Positions 8,124-19,741 of a stretch of 34,142 nucleotides of DNA are shown here, one piece after another. Made by a program: the position numbers and the translations under genes. The notes under the pieces were generated by a model. It saw nothing but the letters and a program-made list of their open reading frames with translations. It did no database searches and had not been told where the DNA came from. Source of the DNA: Fomitopsis serialis (lineage: Eukaryota > Basidiomycota > Agaricomycetes > Polyporales > Fomitopsidaceae). Position 1 is the first letter of the stretch. Every line of letters starts with the position of its first letter. The stretch spans positions 1 through 34,142 of the forward strand of contig NW_025955374.1 of the NCBI RefSeq assembly GCF_022376445.1. The letters run 5' to 3'.

Positions 8124-10805
8124 TCATCGCACTCGGTCGCGGATCCCGGCCCATAGCGCGCCGCGAGCAGTTGACGACATAGTCGCTCTCATGGCCGGAT
8201 GTTTGGCCGCCACTATACGCTCGACGTTCGACCGGAAGTGGAAGGTGCGGAGCTCCCATACTTCCTTGTCCTCTTCATCCGGACCGGGGTTTCGGAGGTA
8301 CAGTATCATGGCGTCGGGGAGCGGACGGACGTTGCAAGTCTTGAGCGTACGGCTCAGAGCAGCATCCGGACGCAGGCGACCCTTCCAGACCTTGAACTTG
8401 AGGGGGTCCCACTCTCCGGGCGGTAGGTTCAATGCCTCCACTTGTTTATCCCTTGATTTGAGCCACATCAAGAGAGCTCCGTACCAATCGTCGGGTCGGC
8501 CGAGCAGCAGCTGAGGCGAGGGCAGAAGAAGCAACCCATCCTCCGGGAATTGAGGCTCCGGACCGAGCTCGCTCTCCCAGGGACGTCGAGGGGCCGGCGT
8601 GAACTCGTCACGTTCAAAGGGTCGGCGAATGTATTCGACCACTTCGGACGGAGAGTGAAGGTTCAGCCTCGTCCTGAGGGGAGCTCCGGACGGGAGGGTG
8701 ACGATCCGACTAGGGTTCGCGGGTTGGTTCGCCGTCTCTTGGTCCTGGGCACTCTCGTCCTCGTCCTCGACGACGGGTTCGTCGTCCTTGGGCTCGCGAG
8801 TGCTGACGTCAGAGAGCCGTTCCTCAAGTGTTGTCCCTACCCGAGCGAGCAGGGAACGCAAGTCGCTCAATCGCGAGAGGAGAGAGGGGCCGGGCTCGTT
8901 CACGTCCTCGACAGGGGCAGGGTTGGCAGTGTTCAACACTCCGATCCTCAATCGTTCCTCGAGCGATCGGGTCGGGGCAGGCGCGGATAGTGGGTGAATC
9001 CGTTCAGCTAGGGACCGACTGGACGTGGTCGGGCTGTCCCGAGAGACGCGTTCGCGAGGAGGGGAACGAGGTCGACTAGGGGGATCAGATCGTCTCACCG
9101 GGCTACGTCCCCTGGAGGTCCTGGGAGCTCTTTCCGGAGGCTCCGCTCGATGCATCTTGTCTCGACTGGATCGCCTCGTATACCCAGACGAAGGAGGGGG
9201 CCGGTAAAAGTCGCCACCTCTCCTGAGCGGAGGACGCGGCGGAGATCGAGCGCGGTAGGGCGATCGCGGGCGAGGGCGATAGGGCCGAGGAGATCTCGAC
9301 CGAGATAAGGCACGACGGAGGGGTTGTGAGTCCGGGGAAGGGGAACGACAGAGGGACGGGCCGTATCTCCCGTATGGGCTAGGCGACGGAGACTTCGCTC
9401 TTCGTTTTCCTTTGTCGACGGCGGGGCGCGGGGGCGGCGACTGAGGAGAGGGAGCCGTAGGGAGCGGCGCATACGACTCGACCGGGCTGGCTGGTAGCGA
9501 CACGGCCATAGGCGAGTCCGCACGCGGGAGCGGCGCTACCGTCTCTCCGCGAAGGCTTAGGGGTGGCGGGATCGCGAGCGAATCCTCGCGCAGGAGCGGC
9601 AGTTCCAACACTCTGCGCGGGGTTCGAGCTTGAGGAAGTGGTTCGGCAAGAGACTCAGGGGCTGGATGGTTCACCCATCCCTCCTCCAGGTTCTCGAGCG
9701 AGGCCGCGGTAGTCGCCCCATCCGTTCGATCCGGCAGAGAAGGGACAGTCGGCGCCGGTGAAGCTCGACGAGGAGGGCCTCGGTCCCGCTGCCTTGAGTC
9801 GCCCATATCTAGATCGGAGTCCTCCTCGGCGCTGTCCAGGTCAGCTTGGAGTTGGCGCATCCTTTGTTGGGTCCGTCTTCCGAGTGGTTGAGGTGGTGCG
9901 TGTTCCGCGACATCCCACTCTTCCCACGAGAGTCGGTCGTCCAAGGGAGCGATGGACGAGACAAGCTTGCTCTCGGGAGGAGGGGAACGAGAGACGTACC
10001 AGACGGGGACGCCACACCAGGCGAGACGCTTCCTAACCTCATCGTTCCCCTCATCCACCCAACATCCTCTGCCCACCAGGTCCGGGCAGGGAATCGAAAA
10101 ACGCCCTTCCGCAAAGGCTCGCCGTAAGTAGGCGTGAAGCGCGTAGGCTCGCAGCTCCAGGAGGTGTCGTTGGATGAGGGCGACGATCTTGCGCATGGAG
10201 TGAAGGTCGACGGTGAGGCTGCTGAAGTCGTAGAGAGCGTCCTGAACACAGGTGGGTCGGAGGACGAAGCCAGAGGGAGGAGAACGGTCGAGGTTATAGA
10301 ACTCCTCGGCGCGACGAAGCTCGGCGTCATAAAGAGTTCTCAGGGCGAGCGAGAAGTTGCGAGTAGGGGTGCCGGTCCCATTTTGAATGCACAAGACGTA
10401 GAAGGACGCCGGGATTCGTCCTTTCTTGAAGTCGAGTTTAACGAAAGCAGCGTCGACTCCTTCGTCATTGTCCGGGGCTTCGTCGATGAACGCGTGGTGT
10501 TCAAACGCGCTGCTCCACCACTGAGCATGATACCCAGGCTCGAACCAGCCCGTACGGCCATCCGCGTAGACTTCCTCGCGGTCGTTTGCACCAGGAGGAG
10601 GCGAGGGAATGTACGGGGCGTTGGACGAGATGGCGAAGGATCCGTCGCCCATAGAAAGAGCTGAGCGCACGTTTCGGTGCGCTCGGTAGAGCTCCCACGC
10701 GGTGTGGCCAGCTTGAAGATGGACTGGGAGATGTCCGAAGTCCCGTGGGTAGTGCAACGACGTGCGAAAGCCTAGCGAGGCCGGGGCGGGAGTGGGAGAC
10801 GACAT
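8124..10805 (-). CDS. Accessory ORF of the gypsy element, unknown function (893 aa)
   Basis: This is an uninterrupted ORF between the pol stop (11146) and the 3' LTR, a position where env-like or accessory genes sit in some retroelements. The first ATG is at 10805; the open frame extends a little upstream but only from a TTG. I do not recognise a domain. The N-terminal third (about 1-310) looks globular and is rich in Trp, Tyr and His (WWSSAFEHHAF, CGVPVWYV). The middle (about 320-640) is low complexity, with acidic stretches, many Pro-Ser pairs and an Arg-Ser-Pro tract near residues 470-570 that resembles an SR-type RNA-binding tail. The C-terminal part (about 740-870) looks ordered again (DDWYGALLMWLKSRDKQVEAL). 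No signal peptide or membrane segment is evident, which argues against a classical Env. It is open over 894 codons while gag of the same element is broken. Confidence 0.8.
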   Translation of the reverse strand: MSSPTPAPASLGFRTSLHYPRDFGHLPVHLQAGHTAWELYRAHRNVRSALSMGDGSFAISSNAPYIPSPPPGANDREEVYADGRTGWFEPGYHAQWWSSAFEHHAFIDEAPDNDEGVDAAFVKLDFKKGRIPASFYVLCIQNGTGTPTRNFSLALRTLYDAELRRAEEFYNLDRSPPSGFVLRPTCVQDALYDFSSLTVDLHSMRKIVALIQRHLLELRAYALHAYLRRAFAEGRFSIPCPDLVGRGCWVDEGNDEVRKRLAWCGVPVWYVSRSPPPESKLVSSIAPLDDRLSWEEWDVAEHAPPQPLGRRTQQRMRQLQADLDSAEEDSDLDMGDSRQRDRGPPRRASPAPTVPSLPDRTDGATTAASLENLEEGWVNHPAPESLAEPLPQARTPRRVLELPLLREDSLAIPPPLSLRGETVAPLPRADSPMAVSLPASPVESYAPLPTAPSPQSPPPRPAVDKGKRRAKSPSPSPYGRYGPSLCRSPSPDSQPLRRALSRSRSPRPYRPRPRSPYRARSPPRPPLRRGGDFYRPPPSSGYTRRSSRDKMHRAEPPERAPRTSRGRSPVRRSDPPSRPRSPPRERVSRDSPTTSSRSLAERIHPLSAPAPTRSLEERLRIGVLNTANPAPVEDVNEPGPSLLSRLSDLRSLLARVGTTLEERLSDVSTREPKDDEPVVEDEDESAQDQETANQPANPSRIVTLPSGAPLRTRLNLHSPSEVVEYIRRPFERDEFTPAPRRPWESELGPEPQFPEDGLLLLPSPQLLLGRPDDWYGALLMWLKSRDKQVEALNLPPGEWDPLKFKVWKGRLRPDAALSRTLKTCNVRPLPDAMILYLRNPGPDEEDKEVWELRTFHFRSNVERIVAAKHPAMRATMSSTARGALWAGIRDRVR

Positions 10806-11145
10806 CCGGCGGAGGAGCGAGGGCGAAACGAAATGGGAGTGTAGCTGAGCAAAGTTCGGCAGTTCCAAACGTTTGCTTAGACTACAGGGGGAGAGTGAGA
10901 AGCGGCGGAATCGCTAGCTCACTAGTGAGAGGGAAGAGGAAGGAATAAGCGCGCTAGACGCTCCGTGGCTCATGAACTTCCGTGACGCGCTCACGTGACG
11001 AGTCGACGGCGCGTCCGAGCGTCTTCTGGGAAATTCTACGGGCAGAAATAGTACAGTATGGTAGAGGAATTTTTAAGGAGAAAAATGATATATACTCTAG
11101 CTACAATAAAACGAAGACGAGAGGGAAGAAGAAGATGAGGGAAAT
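10806..11145 (-). promoter_or_regulatory. Possible internal promoter region for the accessory ORF
   Basis: Between the pol stop and the accessory ORF lie about 340 bp without coding. On the minus strand they contain a TATATAT motif (plus 11088-11094) and, further down, a pyrimidine-rich tract (plus 10921-10950, CT-rich on the coding strand) of the kind found before fungal transcription starts. This would let the accessory ORF be expressed separately from gag-pol. The spacing from the TATA-like motif to the tract (about 140 bp) is longer than usual, so this is a suggestion only. Confidence 0.25.
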
Positions 11146-14100
11146 CTAACGAGTCAGTCCTTCGGCGGTCTTGTATTCTCTGAGTATTTCGAACGCGTTC
11201 TGTAGGTGCGAGGCGGGTTCCCAGGTGTCGTGGATGGGGCTAAATCCTTTCCAACGGATCAGGAATTCGAGACGGTTGCTCCTGGATTTATTTCTTCTCC
11301 ACGCGACAATCTTGTCCACTTCGAATTCTTCCGTTGCGAGGAGTTCTGAGTTGCGCGGATCGGGGAGAACAGGGCGGTTAACGTCGCCGGGGATGGAGGG
11401 CGACCCTCGGTAGCGCCGCAGGTGTTCCAAGTTGATGACAGGGTTCATGGGGTACGTGTCGGGAATGGCGAGGCGGTACACCAGAGGATTGACCTGTTCT
11501 TGTACGATGAAGGGACCGAGCATCCTCTGGACTAACTTCTTTCCAGTACCCTTGACGTCGACAAGTTCCAGTGAGTGTGGATTGACAAGGACTTTGGAAC
11601 CCGCGGGGAAGGTTTCCACCCGTCGGCCTTTATTGAATTGGCGAGCCGCTTGTTCTTGGGCCAAGGCGAGAGCATCTCGAGCTTTCTGGCGATGGAGTTC
11701 CATTTCGATAACAAAGTCGGTCGCGCGCTCGCTAGCGAGTAGCGGACGTTCCACGTATCGGCTGTTCTGGCTCAGGAAATCAAGGGTGCCCTTGGGATCG
11801 AAACCGTAGAGTAGGAAGTACGGAGACTGACCCGTTGCTGAATGGATCGAAGAGTTGTATGCATGGGCTAAGGCTGGAAGCCATTTGGCCCATCCGGCTC
11901 GGTCGCCCTGCACGTAAGCTCTGAGCATGGTTTCGAGTCGCTGATTGACTATTTCCGTCTGTCCGTCGTGTTGAGGATGATGAGATGATGATAAGCAGAG
12001 ATGGATATTTAGTTCGGCGGCTACTGCTCTCCAGAACTCAGATATCCACCGTCCATCGTGGTCGCAGATGATATGTTCGGGGATACCGAAGCGAAAGATG
12101 ACGTGTTGTACAAAGAGGTGCACAAATTCGACAGTGTTGAGGGTACCCTTGCAGTGGATGAATTGTCCATGCTTCGTGCATCTGTCGACTACTACCAGTA
12201 CTGCGTCGTATCCGTCCGAGAGAGGTAGGCCGGTGATGAGGTCGAAAGAGATCCATTCAAACGGGCGATTGGGGACTGGGTTCGGACGTAGAAAGCCGGC
12301 TTTAGCTCGATGGTCGGATTTCGTCTTTTGGCAGACATCGCACGAAGCTGCGTATTCCAGAACGTCCTTACGCAAGGTGGGCCAGAAGAACTGGGTGTTG
12401 ATTCGTAGGGCTAGCTTCGTTGGGCCTTCATGCGCTGCTTCGTGGGGCGAGTCGTGAAGTCGCGCAATGAGGGGAAATACTTGCGATCGAGGCACGCATA
12501 GCCTTGCGGGGTCCGAGCCCGTGCGCATGTAGAGAAGGCCGTGATCGTCCATGAAGATGCATTGACCAGCGAAGCGCTGCAGGTCTGGCACACTGGCCTT
12601 CTTCCACTTGTCTCGGAAGAAAGGATCTTTCGCGTATCCTTGGACGAACTTGTCCCGAAATTCCTTACTCATCTCGATGAGCATGGTCGGGGGCGACACG
12701 TCTTCGTCCGGATAGTACAATGAGCTTGGGTCTTGAGGAACGTCTTGAGCTCTCGAATCCCTACGCGGCTCCGTAGTAGAGTTCTCTACGGCTTTCTCGG
12801 CGGTACGTGATCGAGTTAGGACTGTTTCGACGGTCTTGAGTGGTTCGAGATGGGGAGGCATTGTCTCTCCTTCTCTCGCCCCGTTCTGCTCCTCAGTTGC
12901 GGACTGGGGAGGCGCGATATCTCCCTCAGCTCGTAGACTGAGATCCTCTGCGGTGTTGAGCGGTTCAAAATGGGGAGGCGTTATCTCTCCCTCATCCGTT
13001 CCGCGTAATCCCTTGGTTACTTGCTGTGGAGGCGTGAGATCTCCCTCAGCTCGTAGACTCAGGTTGCTTGCGTAAGGAGAGCTGCTCGTGCTTGCAGTGC
13101 CTTGTCGCTGTTTCGGTAGCTCTTCCCGTTCGCCCCCCACGCTAAGACCTGAGTCGTCCGCGTTTGTGTTGGCATGCCATCTTGTCGGTGGTGTCTCTTC
13201 GAGGATGTCTTCCCACGAGGTCACTATCGACGCTCCGGCCGCCATACGGGAGGCTGAAGCTCGCTCCGCTGCGGATTCGGTGGCTGCAGCCGTAGTTTGG
13301 TCGGTGACAATGGGGATGGACGAGTCGAAGCAGGGTGACTGATGCTCCGGTGGGTCGCGGGGCAGTCGAGACAACGGGTCGACGTTGGAATGCATGCGTC
13401 CTGCTCGGTGCACGATGTCGAGGTTTGGCGCGAAGGCCGCGAACACTGCTCCCCAGGCGGCTAGGCGGCGGTTAGTGTTCTCGTACGTGCGTGCCCATTG
13501 CAAGGCCGCGTGATCCGTGACGAGGGTGACAGGTTCGCCTTCAATGAACGGTTGGAAGCGAACCAATCCTTCCTTGGCCGCTAGGGCTTCGCGTTCGGTC
13601 GCGGAATAGTTCCGTTCTGCTGGCTTGCAAGTCCTGCTCCAGTAGGCGATGACTCGCTCTACATGGACGGCGGTATCGTCCAATGTGGAGGCCCACTTCG
13701 TTGGAGGAGGACAGTCGTCGAATTTGCGAGCAGTTCGGGCGACTAGAACGGGCACCGGAGCTTGTTCCGCGAAAGCTTTGGCAAGGTGGTCGTAAGTACG
13801 AGTACCGCGTAGATCTCCGACCTTGATGGACTGGACTTGCTGGAGGCATGCTCCGAGGGCTATGTCAGAGGCATCAGTATAAAGTCGGTACGGTAGTCCT
13901 GGTATCGCGTGCGCGAGTATCGGTGCTGATTGAAGAGTGTCCTTCGCCTTTTGCCAAGCCACTTCACAGTCGGCTGTCCAATCCCATTTGTGGTCCTTCT
14001 TTAGCAGCTCAAACAACGGAGAAACCAGGAACGAGAAATAAGGGATGTAAGCCGCGAAGTATACCGTCATTCCGAGAAAAGTTTGAAGCTCCAGTACGCG

Positions 14101-14570
14101 CTTTGGACGGGCGAGTTCCATCACGGCGCGTACTTTTTCCTGGTGAGTAGAGAATCCGAGCCGGGAGACCTTCTGTCCGAGTAGTAGAATCGAGGTGTAC
14201 CCAAAGTGACATTTAGGAGGCGACAGCGTGATACCCGCGGAGATAATGGCCTTGAGTACCTTGTCGAGGTGCGAAATATGTTCGTTCCAGGACCGCGAGT
14301 AAACTACGATGTTGTCGATATAGACCAAGGCGAACAACCACAGGTATGGGGCTAAGACTCCTTGCATAACTCGTTGGAAAGCTGAGGGGCCATTCCTAAG
14401 TCCGAAGGGGAGACACTTGAACTGAAACAGGCCGCGATGCGTTCGGAAAGCGGTCTTCTCTCGGTCGTTGTCCGCAATCGTCAATTGCGTGAAACCCGCC
14501 AACGCATCCAGGGATGTGAGGACTTGAGCTCCGGTGAGTGCTTGCAGAATTTCGTTCTGTCTGGGGATCG
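11146..14570 (-). CDS. Gypsy Pol, downstream part: RT, RNase H, integrase, chromodomain
   Basis: Continues Pol after a one-base frameshift near 14569-14571. Counting from 14502: the reverse transcriptase palm includes FQFKCLPFGLRNGPSAFQ and an active site reading YIDN (61-64) where YIDD is usual. RNase H has D210, E303 and D330. Integrase has a His-Cys zinc motif (H683/H687, C721, C724) and the triad D754, D814, E850 with exactly 35 residues between the last two. A chromodomain (about 1060-1112, with FLIRWKGFSPIHDTWEP) ends the protein; in chromoviruses it is thought to steer integration to marked chromatin. The long linker between RNase H and integrase (about 400-590) holds a tandem duplication of roughly 39 residues. 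The frame is otherwise unbroken to the stop at 11146. Confidence 0.93.
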
Positions 14571-16660
14571 GAATTCGTCTGGGATGGTAACGGTGTTCAA
14601 GCGGCGGTAGTCGACGCAGAGACGAGGTTTCCCGTTACGGTACGCTATCAGCACCGGGGCCCCCCAGGGACTATTAGACGGTTCAATGACGTCCAGAGAC
14701 ATCCAGGAATCGTGTTGCTTGTCGATCACCAGTCGTTTAGCAGGAGAGGCTCCGTACATGGGTAACGACACTGGCTTCGCATCCGGTTGAAGCTTGATCT
14801 CGACTTCGGAAGGATTATGGCCTAGACGTCCATCGAACGCGAATGCAGCTTGATTGGCTTTCAGCATACGGAGGAGCCGTTCCTTTTCTTCTGCTGGCCA
14901 TTCTGGACCGATGTCCAAGATTTCGGCAAGCTTGGCCGAAGGGTAGGTCTCTGGGTCCGGCAGTTCAGCTGTCTTAGGGCCCCATTCATCGTCTCGAGTT
15001 TCGACATTAGGAGTGTCGACTACATCCGCGCGCGGCTCTTCTATCGCGCTACGGATGAGTGTCTGGACGGCGAGTGCGTGGGCTTCCAAATCCGAGGAGT
15101 GGTCCATAAAATGCGAAGCGGGGTCGTGAAGGAGACCGAGGGATTCGCCTTTGCGTACCATAACGGGACGTTCAGTCGGGTTGGTGATGGATACATAGGC
15201 ATGCTCGGCGTCGATAATGGATGGGGTGGTTAGCAGGAAGGAACCGTCTGCTTGGCCCAGAACCGTTTTTTCGACGAACCAGGAGTCGTGTTCAAGGAAG
15301 GAAGCTTGGACCGGCACCGGACGACAAGAGTGCGGCGAAATTCGCACATCTTGAGTCGCGATAGCCGTAGGACGTTGCTGCTTGATCTGTTCGCGATGGC
15401 GGTCCGCTCGACGTCTGCGATGGGACTTCGCTCTGACGAAACTGGAGTCAGCTCCTCTGGTTATGATCTTGATAGGTGGTCGATCCTTGCGGGCTGCTGA
15501 GGAAGCGGGAATGGAGTAACCGGAGTCGCCCACTTGGATGGCCGATCCTTCCGTCAAGCTTCGCGTGACACCTAGCTCGTAGTTGACATGGAAATCTTCT
15601 CCAAGTAGTAAGGAAGAGGACATCCCGGGAACTACGTAGCATTCTGCTAGCATTTTGAGCGTATGACCTTGTTCCGACTCAATATAGACCTGAGTTTGCA
15701 CGTAGCCGGTAATACGGAAACCTCCCATCGATTGATATAGGTTCATGCGAAGTCCTTGTTTGATCTTAGGGCGTGTTGCGAGGGGCAGCGAGTCCAGGTA
15801 CTCCTGGGAGACTAACGAGATGTCTGCACCCGAATCCGCGCGACATTGAACCGGGTCGTGTGAGAGGCTGCCGAACCGCAGTTGGAATGATAGAGCTGCA
15901 ACTCCTACTGTGGAGTGCCTGGCTGGCGGATCGCGTACTCGACTAAGTGTCACAACCTTCGGGTTGTTAGAGGGGTCGGGCCCAGGATCGACAGGAGCGG
16001 CGGTTCCGCTCTCAGTCGCCGAGGCGCCAGAAAAAGCCTCTCGAGCTACGTAGGCGTGGCATGAGCCGTCGACCGCTAGGGCTTCAGCCATAAGGTTGGT
16101 TAGCTTGTCGGTAGCTTCGGACGGACCAGGGTGCACTGCTTCCATGAGGTAGGGAAGATCCGGGGAGAGAGATCCAGATGGAGGAGACGAGGCTTCTTCC
16201 ATCTCATCAATGGATACGGGATACGTACGACGTCGAGAAGCTACCGTAGCTTTCAAGTAGAGGCCTTCCGCCTGGCGTATGTCCGCCCACAACGCGCTCG
16301 AAAGTTTCGTATTGTTCAAGCTACTACAGATGTAAGCTACGAAAGCCTGTTCGTATTCTTCGTTCTCCTGTTCATCGCAGTCGTATTCAGCGCCGATGAG
16401 AAGGGCTCCGCGACCGACGTCGTACTCATTCCAGTGAGGACAGTCCCTGTCCCAATGAAATGGACTACTACACACGCGGCAGTCTCCAGGTGGCGGACAT
16501 TTGCTTTTTACGGAGTCGTCCCGCTGGAAGCGGTGACCACCCCGAGGCGGTTTCCGCCCAGCTCCTCGACGGGGATTCGAGGACGAGCCTTGAGAGGCGG
16601 CGGAAGCGACGTCTCGGAAATGAGTTAGCGGAGCGGCCACATCGCTCTCGCCGGGCCCAT
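14571..16660 (-). CDS. Gypsy Pol, upstream part: zinc knuckle, protease, RT start
   Basis: The frame opens near 16660 and no ATG begins it, so it is entered from Gag. Counting from 16640: a CX2CX4HX4C zinc knuckle (C54, C57, H62, C67), a retropepsin-type protease with DSGAD at 269-273, then the start of reverse transcriptase (PSNSPWGAPVLIA, RLCVDYRRLN) before the frame is lost at about 14570. One missing base there separates it from the rest of RT: the next frame resumes with the RT sequence immediately after PDEF. A similar one-base loss near 16660 separates it from the preceding Gag frame. The zinc knuckle belongs to the Gag nucleocapsid, so Gag and Pol were presumably one continuous polyprotein. 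Confidence 0.88.
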
Positions 16661-19600
16661 TGGAATCGTCTGGTTCTCGGAGAGGTCGCCCTCGTCGTCA
16701 AATCGAAGCTCCCTCCTAAGCCGTCCACTGCGTGTACACGCTTGGACTTGCTCGCGAAACGCGAGTCGGTCTTGGAGGACGGTAGTCGAAGAACTTGTTC
16801 GTACTGCGAGGAACGCGCGAGACCTAGGCCGGCGAAGGCTATGAGCTCGTCCGTTTTGTCAGCTACTTTAGCCATCAGGGCGGCGATAGTGAATATGGAA
16901 TCAATGGATAGAACTGTCGACCAGGCTGGCGGAGTGTTCTGCATTATGGCGGTGATCTCGTCTTCAGGAGTCTCCTCTATGCGGGTAAGGTGTCGATGAT
17001 AGAGAATGCGTCGATCAATGAAGCTTAATGGGGACTCCTTCTCATGTCCTTCTTGGCGGAATCGTTGGCCGTCGTAATGAGTCGGAGCGCCATGAGGAAC
17101 TTGTGGGTAAAGAATTGGATCTTGATACCCTGGTACAGAGCCCACCAGCTGGAGGAATAAAGTCGTTGATGTTGTAAGCCGAGCATTTGCCACCAGCTCT
17201 CAGCTCGACCCGTGAAGCGGTCGGGAGCGGCGGCTCCTAGGTCCCGGGCGACGTATTCATTCTTATTGGCAGATTGTTCATCTTATGGAGGTAGACCAGA
17301 TAGTAGGGAGCCGGCCGTCCCACTCCGGTATGGAGTCGCGCGAAATCTTCTGGTCGAGGCGTACACCTAGCTCGCGAGGGGCTGGAGAGTGGTGTATGAT
17401 GATGGTGGGCTGGTTGCCGGGGAGGAACCCGTAGGAGTAGCCTCCGTCGGGAGGGGGACCTCCACCGGGGGGACCTCCATCGGGGGGACCTCCACCGGGG
17501 GGACCTCCACCGTACGGGTCGTAGTCGGGTCCACCACCACTGCCGCCACCTCCACCGCCGCCGCCTCCGCCGCCTGGAGGTCCTCCGAATGGCGGGCCAC
17601 CGCCCGGGTTCGCGTCTCCGGGGTAGCCAGGCGAGTGATTGGAGGGAGGACCAGGGCTCCCGGGGCCTTGCGAAGAGGGGTTAGGATTCGGAAGATGGGA
17701 CGTAGGAGGGCGGTTCCCTCCGTACGTCGCATAACGGCAGAGTTGGGTTGATAGACATAGTAATGATCACCGTTCGGCCCTTTAAAGGCTTGCGGAGCGA
17801 CATTAGGTTGAGCGAGATGAGGAGGAAGGTCCCTGTATCCTTGATAGATGCCGCGTTCGTGGACGCTGAAGGAATAGCTTGGGACGGTTGAGCTACGGAC
17901 GGCGGCGCTCCGTTCGGGTACACGCGTCGCGTACGGCTTGAGCGGCGGACGAGTCGGGCAAAGCGCGAGAATGGCCTCGGGGGTGAGGGCCGGAGGATCG
18001 TTGCTCTTCCTTGGAGGTCGGAGCCGAAAACGGTTGAGACGGGAAGGCGAAGGATGCGCTTACGTCTGGTAGACCGGTTTGACTGATTGACGGAGGTTCC
18101 TGGAACTGGACGCGCCGAGTCGTTTGCCTGGAGGCTGTAGCTCGAACGCGGGGTTCCCATAGCTAGACCTTTGCATGTAGCGAGGACGGGTATCGACGGT
18201 CGGAGGCGGTAATCGAACTCGAGTGATCCTTTAGGAGGAACAGACGGCTCGGCGGTGGATTGGGACACTCCGTGGGTCAATTCTTGTTCGACTCGCTCTG
18301 GCGAAGCCAGTGAGCCGGCTCCAGTCGCGTCGTAGTCTTGCGTCATGGAAGCGTTGAGGATGACGGAGTTGGCGAGGAGCGAGCCGGGAAGGATCTTAAA
18401 CCGCAGCTCCGGAGGGACTTGCGCGAGGGAGGCAGGATCCTCGTTTTCCCGCGAGTCACTCAGACGGCGTTGTACCACGGCCTGGTACTCAGGAGTAAGG
18501 TTAGGGAATATATCGGGTTGCTTCAGCCATTTGTCGACCATGGCTCTCTTCGTGACGGAGGTAGCCAAGTCGTTGCTGAAGTCGGAGGCGGTAGATCTGA
18601 CGGATCTAGGGTACGTGTATCCGCCGTGTAGCGCGAGACGTTGATGAATGAGCGTCGACGCTTTGGCCACGCGGTATTGAACAGTGCGGTAGGCGTCCGA
18701 GATCATACCTCTAGAGGACGCGCCTGACAGAGCTTTGGTAAGGGACTCCGCGTGATCCACTTTCCAGAACCGATTCTCGCCCTCCAAACGCAGCATTGCC
18801 ACGACTAGGCCCTCCATGCCTTCGGTAACGTACTCGACTCGGTCGCGTTGCTTCCCTGCGAGGTAGAATCGGCCGTCCTTGTCGTCAAGGTTCTTCGAGT
18901 CGACAATGTCGTCCGGATCTACGTCTTCGCAGACTAGAGCGTTGCATTCTTCGAAGAGCGGACGGTATCGACCTTGAACGTCGAGCGAGTTGAGTTCAAG
19001 GTAGATGCGCTGGGCCTCGTCCGGTCGGCGGAGGTGAATTTGAACTTCCCGTCTTGGTCGAGGAGATCTCGCAAATGAACCTTGTCGATGGCATTCTTCG
19101 CGGCTTGACGCATCTCCGATGAGGAGGAGGAGGAGGAGGTTGAAGCGACACTCTCCGACCACATCGCGGCCGGACAACCGGGCGTAGACGAGGCCTGTGG
19201 GTTCAATCCATCAAGGAAGGAGGGTTGCGGACGTCCGGGTACGGGCATTTGCACGCCGGACGGCATAGGGGATGGAACCGCTTTACGGAAGGTCCAACCG
19301 TCCGGAAGCACGGTGTTGGAACTACCATCCTTGCGGGGCGACGCGTGTGGGACAGCATAGGGCACGGGATTGGACCCCCGACTCCCAAACCTTCGAGTAA
19401 GTCGCCCGTGAAAGGTCTTGGGAGGGTAGCTGGGTTCGCCCCGCTAGGCTGCGAGGATGGAAAGCGGCTAAAATCGCTAGTCCAAACCTCAACAGGCGAG
19501 TGGGACGATGGCGCAGGCGGACCAGCGGAAGGTTGCGTAGGGTTAATAGCTCCGTAGAATCCGAGAGAGCCCCCAGGGCTGGGAGCGGAGACCGGAGTGA

Positions 19601-19700
19601 AAGGGGTAGTCGAACCGGACGGGACGACCGAGGCAGACCGGAAAGGTTGCTTGGCGTCGCCGACGAATGAAGTGCCGGCGGCAGGCGTTCGGGTCGACAT
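16661..19700 (-). pseudogene. Gypsy Gag, broken by several frameshifts
   Basis: The likely start is the ATG at 19700, 63 bp inside the 5' LTR boundary (MSTRTPAAG). Coding sense then moves between frames: near 19378 (a run of five C), near 19025, in 17900-18060, near 17690, near 17290 and near 17090. Recognisable parts in order are a Ser/Pro-rich N-terminus, a charged segment (RPLFEECNALVCEDVDPDD), a Gly-Pro-rich spacer (17400-17580) and a retrotransposon Gag core with SWWQMLGLQ, QGIKIQFFTHKF and RQEGHEKESPLSFIDRR. The pieces read well individually, so the breaks look like isolated single-base changes in short G/C runs. They are either true inactivating mutations or assembly errors. The element's own LTRs are almost identical, which makes many old mutations unlikely. 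Confidence 0.8.
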
Positions 19701-19741
19701 TAAGAGAGAAAGGAGGAGGCGAGTTCACGTACTAGTGGACC

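Noticed and set aside
16468..17193. Separate 241-codon gene inside the gypsy element
   Set aside because: It is one frame segment of the broken gag, with Gag-core motifs at its start and out-of-frame sequence at its end.
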